Positions 6,355 through 9,307 of a DNA stretch of 9,307 nucleotides are shown in pieces. The stretch spans positions 1 through 9,307 of the forward strand of contig RFIM01000150.1 in the NCBI GenBank assembly GCA_003695215.1, given 5' to 3'. The DNA is from Chloroflexota bacterium (lineage in GTDB: Bacteria; Chloroflexota; Anaerolineae; Aggregatilineales; UBA2796). The notes under the pieces were generated by a model that did not search any database, had not been told where the DNA came from, and was given only the letters and a program-made list of their open reading frames with translations. A program made the position numbers and the translations under genes. Within the stretch, counting starts at the first letter, position 1. Every line of letters begins with the position of its first letter.

Positions 6355-7479
6355 ATGCAGGTATCCGTTCTGCAAGAGCATTTGGCAAAAGGCTTGGATA
6401 CAATCGCCCGCGCTGTGGCCAATCGCCCTTCTATCCCGATCCTCAGCAATGTGCTGATCGCCACAGAAGATGGACGCCTGAAGCTGTGCGCCACTAACCT
6501 CGAGCTCGCCATCACAGCGCGGCTTGGCGCCCAAGTGGACGCCAACGGCGAGACGACCGTGCCCGCGCGCCTGCTGACCGACCTGGTCAAAAGTTTGCCG
6601 TCACAGCAAATTGACCTTCGCCTTGAAGGCAACAAGCTCAAGCTGCACTGCAACGGCAGCCATTGGGAATTGCCGACCACACGCGCCAGCGATTTCCCGA
6701 ACATCCCTGAACTGCCTGAGAGGCCCAGCGCTGTTGTGCCTGCTGATGTGCTCAGCAAATTGATCGACCAGGTCGTCTTCTCAGCAGCTAAGGAAGATAA
6801 CCGCCCAGTGTTGATGGGCGTCTTGACGCGCTTTGAAGGCCCGCGCGCCTCGATGATCGCAGCTGATGGCTACCGCATGGCCATGCGCCGCGCCGAGCTG
6901 AATGCGCCCGTGAACGAAGCTCTCACCTTGCTCATCCCTGCCACCTCGCTCAGCGAAGTCGCCCGCATCATCCGCAGCGAAGATGGCGATGTGCATATCG
7001 CTGTGATGAGCGGACGCAACCAAGCGATCTTCCATCACAAAAACGTGGACATCGTCTCGCAGCTGATTGACGGCAAATTCCCTGAAGTCGAGCAGCTGAT
7101 CCCAAAGCAGGCGGCCACCAGCACCCGCTTGGACTTGCCCGACTTCCTGGCAGTCTGCAAGCGCGCTGAGATTTTCGCGCGCGATGCCAATGGCATCACG
7201 CGCTTCAAAATCTCCACCTCAGGCGAAGTGCTCGTCAGCGCGCAAGCCTCAAGCGGCGGCGGCGGCAGCGAGCGCCTGCCCGCTGAAGTCACGGGCAAGG
7301 ATATTGATATCGCCTTCAATGTGCGCTACCTGATCGAAGTCCTGAGCGTGCTTGAGACCAAGCGTTTCGTCCTGGAGACCAACAACGCCAACGCGCCTGG
7401 TGTCGTGCGCCCTGTGACCGAAGATGGCGAGATCGATCCCAGCTTCGTCTATCTGGTCATGCCGATGAGCGTGCGCTGA
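6355..7479 (+). CDS. dnaN: DNA polymerase III subunit beta (sliding clamp)
   Basis: The beta clamp is a homodimeric ring that encircles DNA and tethers polymerase III and repair proteins for processive synthesis. The 374 residues match the family (366-380). The N-terminal domain starts with MQVSVLQEHLAKGL and the RPSIPILSNVLI segment. DGYRMA at about 171-176 is the well-conserved D-G-x-R-L/M-A of domain 2, and IDGKFPEVEQLIP opens domain 3. The C-terminus VYLVMPMSVR corresponds to the ...VVMPMRL end that forms part of the peptide-binding cleft. The start is supported by AGAGGAA at 6338-6344. A Gly-rich loop, SSGGGGSE, at about 299-306 is longer than I would expect but lies in a variable loop. 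Unusually, neither dnaA nor recF flanks the gene. It has its own upstream spacer and downstream terminator, so it looks monocistronic. Confidence 0.97.
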   Translation: MQVSVLQEHLAKGLDTIARAVANRPSIPILSNVLIATEDGRLKLCATNLELAITARLGAQVDANGETTVPARLLTDLVKSLPSQQIDLRLEGNKLKLHCNGSHWELPTTRASDFPNIPELPERPSAVVPADVLSKLIDQVVFSAAKEDNRPVLMGVLTRFEGPRASMIAADGYRMAMRRAELNAPVNEALTLLIPATSLSEVARIIRSEDGDVHIAVMSGRNQAIFHHKNVDIVSQLIDGKFPEVEQLIPKQAATSTRLDLPDFLAVCKRAEIFARDANGITRFKISTSGEVLVSAQASSGGGGSERLPAEVTGKDIDIAFNVRYLIEVLSVLETKRFVLETNNANAPGVVRPVTEDGEIDPSFVYLVMPMSVR

Positions 7480-7491
7480 GAGCAAACACGG

Positions 7492-7518
7492 GAGGACAGC
7501 CGCTGTCCTCTCGTCTTT
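7492..7518 (+). terminator. Intrinsic terminator of dnaN
   Basis: An 8-bp perfect stem (GAGGACAG at 7492-7499 with CTGTCCTC at 7503-7510) closes a 3-base CCG loop. It is followed by a T-rich tail ending in TTTT by 7519. It begins 12 bases after the dnaN stop, which makes dnaN a single-gene transcript unless polymerase reads through. Confidence 0.8.
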
Positions 7519-7537
7519 TAGCGCTGCGCGCCCTAAG

Positions 7538-7558
7538 ATCGCCCTCAAGGCAGGCGAT
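7538..7558 (+). other. Possible hairpin in the leader of the glycosyltransferase gene
   Basis: ATCGCC (7538-7543) can pair with GGCGAT (7553-7558) around a 9-base loop. The paired region ends 15 bases before the ATG at 7574, close to the translation start. The only purine-rich tract, GAGG at 7570-7573, directly abuts the ATG, leaving no normal Shine-Dalgarno spacing. The hairpin might influence initiation, but it is short and may be chance in GC-rich sequence. I found no convincing promoter in 7519-7573. Confidence 0.2.
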
Positions 7559-7573
7559 ATCTGAGCGCCGAGG

Positions 7574-8641
7574 ATGAGCACGACCTATTGGCTTTCCGTT
7601 GGGCTGACCTTCAGCATGGCCTTAGCGCTCTCAGTGCTGCTGACGCGCTTGGCGTGCCGCATCGCGCCTGCGCTTGGCATCCTGGCTAAGCCCGATCAGC
7701 GCCGCAGGCACAGCGGCCTGATCCCCAAATTAGGCGCCCTGCCGCTGTGGGCCGCTTTCAGCCTCACCATCTTGATGGCGCAGCGCCTGCCCGTTGAGCG
7801 CGCCGACCCTAACGAAGCCATTCGCCTATTCGGCTTGCTGGCAGGCGGCACTGTCATCTTCGCCTTTGGCTTGCTGGACGACAAATTCGATCTAGCGCCG
7901 CATTGGCAATTGCTGGCTCAGATTGGCGCCGCCGCCATTGCCATCGCCTGCCTGATCTTCATTGAGCGCTTCAACAACCCGCTCACTGGCCAGACTGTCG
8001 GGCCGATGCCCTTCGCCCTGACGCTGATCCTGAGCCTATTCTGGCTGCTGCTGATGATGAACACCGTCAACTTCCTAGATGGCGTGGACGGCTTGGCAAG
8101 CGGCGTGAACGCCATCGCCGCTGTGCTGCTCTTCTTGCATACCCTGCGCCAGAATCAGCTCAGCGTCAGCTTGTTGCCCATAGCGCTGCTCGGCACGCTG
8201 CTCGGCTTTTTGCTCTTCAATTGGCATCCGGCGCGCATCTTCATGGGCAGCGGCGCCGTCTATCTCGGCTTCGTGATCGGCGCCTTGAGCATCATCGGCG
8301 GCGCCAAAATGGCCACCATCTTGCTGGTCATGGGCCTGCCCTTGCTGGACTTGGCCTGGCAGGCCGGCCGCCGCCTGCTGGAAGGCAAGAACCCGATGAT
8401 CGGCGACCGCGGCCACCTGCATTTCCGCGTGCTGGATGCCAAGCTGCTCTCGCCGCGCGCCTTCACGCTGATCTACTACGCCTTTTGCGCCACCTTCGGC
8501 GCCCTAGCCCTGCTGACCACAAGCCGCCAATTCAAATTGATCGCCCTCTTGGTGATGCTGGGCATCGCCGCCTTTGGCTTCATGCTAGTGGCCCGCCGCA
8601 GCCGCCCTGAAGCGCCCGCCGCCAAGCAGCTCAGGCAGTGA
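7574..8641 (+). CDS. WecA/TagO/MraY-family polyprenyl-phosphate glycosyl-1-phosphate transferase
   Basis: Members of this family transfer a UDP-linked sugar phosphate (usually GlcNAc-1-P) to undecaprenyl phosphate in the cytoplasmic membrane. This starts the synthesis of cell-surface glycopolymers. The 355 residues form about ten or eleven hydrophobic segments. Motifs in order are KPDQRRRHSGLIPKLG (39-54), the catalytic-region GLLDDKFDL (99-107, Asp102-Asp103), NTVNFLDGVDGL (163-174), LPLLDLAW (255-262) and DRGHLHFR (278-285). The last is the WecA-type histidine motif, which argues for WecA/TagO over MraY. Oddly, the usual FMGD-S-G-S-x-x-LGF block reads FMGSGAVYLGF (223-233), one residue shorter and without the Asp. 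An in-frame TGA upstream makes ATG 7574 the first possible start, although it lacks a well-spaced Shine-Dalgarno sequence. It could be a specialised or impaired subfamily. Confidence 0.88.
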   Translation: MSTTYWLSVGLTFSMALALSVLLTRLACRIAPALGILAKPDQRRRHSGLIPKLGALPLWAAFSLTILMAQRLPVERADPNEAIRLFGLLAGGTVIFAFGLLDDKFDLAPHWQLLAQIGAAAIAIACLIFIERFNNPLTGQTVGPMPFALTLILSLFWLLLMMNTVNFLDGVDGLASGVNAIAAVLLFLHTLRQNQLSVSLLPIALLGTLLGFLLFNWHPARIFMGSGAVYLGFVIGALSIIGGAKMATILLVMGLPLLDLAWQAGRRLLEGKNPMIGDRGHLHFRVLDAKLLSPRAFTLIYYAFCATFGALALLTTSRQFKLIALLVMLGIAAFGFMLVARRSRPEAPAAKQLRQ

Positions 8642-8644
8642 GCC

Positions 8645-8674
8645 TTCACAAAAAGGCGCCTTGTGCGCTACAAT
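8645..8674 (+). promoter_or_regulatory. Promoter of rnpB
   Basis: TTCACA at 8645-8650 (five of six matches to TTGACA) and TACAAT at 8669-8674 (five of six matches to TATAAT) are separated by 18 bases. The -10 ends six bases before 8681, the G that opens helix P1 of RNase P RNA, exactly where transcription should begin. It starts four bases after the stop of the glycosyltransferase gene. A 10-bp palindrome, AAGGCGCCTT (8653-8662), lies in the spacer. Confidence 0.75.
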
Positions 8675-8680
8675 GAGCCT

Positions 8681-9044
8681 GCCCAAGTTCACAAGGTGAT
8701 CGCGCCTTGCCCAGCGGCAAGGTGAGGAAAGTCCGCCCTCCGCAGAGCACGATGCGAGCTAACAGCTCGGCGGCGCGAGCCGACGGAAAGTGCCACAGAG
8801 AAGCGCAGTGCCCTGGCCGCAAGGCCCGAGCGAGGGTGAAACGGTGGTGTAAGAGACCACCAGCGCGCTCAGCAATGGGCGCGGCTGGCAAACCCCATCG
8901 GGAGCAAGGTCAAGCAGAGGCGAGGGGCTGCTCGTCCCGCTATCAGCCTCGGGTAGACCGCATGAGGCGCGCGCGTGAGCGGCGCCCTAGAGAGATGATC
9001 ACCGCCCGCAAGGGTACAGAAGGCGGCTTATTGTGAACTTGGGC
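8681..9044 (+). ncRNA. rnpB: RNase P RNA, bacterial type A
   Basis: This is the catalytic RNA that cleaves 5' leaders from precursor tRNAs, working with the RnpA protein (not in this window). Conserved blocks appear in order: GAGGAAAGTCC (8724-8734, start of P4), AGTGCCACAGAGAA (8789-8802), GGTGAAACGGTGG (8835-8847) and GTAAGAGACCACC (8849-8861). AAACCCCATCGGGAGCAAG (8890-8908), AGAGATGATCACC (8991-9003) and ACAGAAGGCGGCTTA (9016-9030, 3' strand of P4) follow. P1 is a perfect 14-bp helix, GCCCAAGTTCACAA (8681-8694) with TTGTGAACTTGGGC (9031-9044). P2 is a perfect 7-bp helix, 8695-8701 with 8997-9003. P3 is CCTTGCC-CAGC-GGCAAGG (8705-8722). At 364 nt the length is typical. Ends are set by P1 and agree with the promoter. 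GTTTTG follows directly, so P1 may double as a terminator stem. Confidence 0.97.
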
Positions 9045-9080
9045 GTTTTGCACATCTCAAGCAAGAGCGGCCCCCACAGC

Positions 9081-9114
9081 TTGACAAAATTGTAACCACG
9101 TGTCAGATTAATCT
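9081..9114 (+). promoter_or_regulatory. Promoter of the DUF1156 gene with overlapping dyads
   Basis: A perfect -35 TTGACA (9081-9086) is followed after 17 bases by CAGATT (9104-9109). That hexamer is weak but is preceded by TGT, an extended -10 element. TGACA (9082-9086) and TGTCA (9101-9105) form a 5-bp inverted repeat 14 bases apart that touches both promoter boxes. A 10-bp palindrome, AGATTAATCT (9105-9114), overlaps the -10. A repressor bound at either dyad would block this promoter, but none is known here. The remaining spacer (9115-9163) shows nothing else, and only a poor Shine-Dalgarno sequence precedes the ATG. Confidence 0.5.
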
Positions 9115-9163
9115 CTGCACCTTATCGCATAGCTAATGATTTAGAGAATCCTGAGCTGTCTTT

Positions 9164-9307
9164 ATGCCGCGCAAGAAGCTGATTGAAGTCGCCCTGCCGC
9201 TCGATGCCATCAACGCCGCTTGTGCTCGCGAGAAATCCATCAATCACGGGCATCCTAACACGTTGCACGCGTGGTGGGCGCGCCGACCGCTCGCCGCAGC
9301 GCGCGCC
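9164..9307 (+). CDS. DUF1156-type adenine-specific DNA methylase, N-terminus only (runs off window)
   Basis: The ATG at 9164 opens a frame that stays open to the last base, giving 48 residues. They read as the characteristic N-terminus of DUF1156 proteins: Lys-rich start, LIEVALPLDAIN (6-17), a Cys-containing helix (NAACAREK), then HGHP (28-31) and LHAWWARRPLAAARA (34-48). The family (COG1743) is annotated as adenine-specific DNA methylases with a zinc-ribbon region. The methyltransferase motifs (N/D-PP-Y/F) would lie further downstream and cannot be seen here. Members occur in anti-phage clusters with DUF499 ATPase, DUF3780 and HerA-like helicase or phospholipase D-like genes. That context is known for the family but cannot be checked here. 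The upstream promoter and spacer suggest it begins its own operon. Confidence 0.85.
   Translation, partial: MPRKKLIEVALPLDAINAACAREKSINHGHPNTLHAWWARRPLAAARA

Noticed and set aside
5677..6457. Overlapping plus-strand open frames of 110 to 204 codons opposite the lipoprotein gene
   Set aside because: They arise from the GCC/GGC-rich low-complexity coding of the lipoprotein linker. They have no ribosome sites or domains, and one runs into the start of dnaN.
8653..8662. AAGGCGCCTT palindrome as a terminator of the glycosyltransferase gene
   Set aside because: It has no loop, so it could form only about three pairs as RNA, and it lies in the spacer of the rnpB promoter.
8707..9036. A 109-codon plus-strand frame and an 81-codon minus-strand frame at 8646-8891
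   Set aside because: Both lie within the RNase P RNA gene, whose conserved blocks and helices fully explain the sequence.
9121..9130. TTATCGCAT as a DnaA box in the rnpB-DUF1156 spacer
   Set aside because: It does not match TTATNCACA and occurs singly, with no cluster or AT-rich unwinding element nearby.

Overview
The window is a GC-rich, gene-dense bacterial chromosome segment. A diderm or monoderm Chloroflexota (green non-sulfur lineage) is my best guess. The hints are the style of the lipoprotein (Pro/Thr/Ala-rich linker, FG-GAP-like motifs, helical C-terminus), a beta-clamp gene standing apart from dnaA and recF, and the overall gene mix. This is inference from family resemblance, and no single marker here proves the phylum.

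Layout. Positions 1-570 (+) are the 3' end of an unrecognised beta-rich protein, whose stop codon overlaps the stop of the next gene tail to tail. Positions 567-6209 are all on the minus strand. Read in transcription order they are: a 475-residue lipoprotein, arginase 9 bp downstream, then a class I/II PLP aminotransferase with its own promoter and a likely terminator. After that comes a NifS/IscS-type cysteine desulfurase, translationally coupled to a 99-residue protein with a histidine-kinase-dimerisation-like helix pair, which is followed by an 89-residue membrane protein. From a divergent AT-rich spacer at about 6240-6354 the plus strand takes over. It carries dnaN (beta sliding clamp) with an intrinsic terminator, a WecA/TagO/MraY-family glycosyl-1-phosphate transferase, the RNase P RNA gene rnpB (8681-9044), and finally the first 48 codons of a DUF1156-type DNA methylase that runs off the right edge.

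How the parts fit. Most genes are housekeeping: sulfur mobilisation for Fe-S clusters and thiolated tRNAs, arginine breakdown, amino-acid transamination, replication processivity, polyprenol-linked sugar synthesis and tRNA 5' processing. They look like independent short operons rather than one pathway. The likely accessory element is the DUF1156 gene at the edge. Proteins of this kind are commonly found in anti-phage gene clusters with DUF499, DUF3780 and HerA-type helicase partners, so a defence island may begin at about 9080 and lie almost wholly outside the window.

No protein-coding gap exceeds 300 bases except the one filled by rnpB. The remaining spacers (2331-2431, 3755-3848, 6210-6354, 7480-7573, 9045-9163) hold the promoters, terminators and inverted repeats listed. 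I saw no tRNA, rRNA, CRISPR array, insertion sequence or origin.
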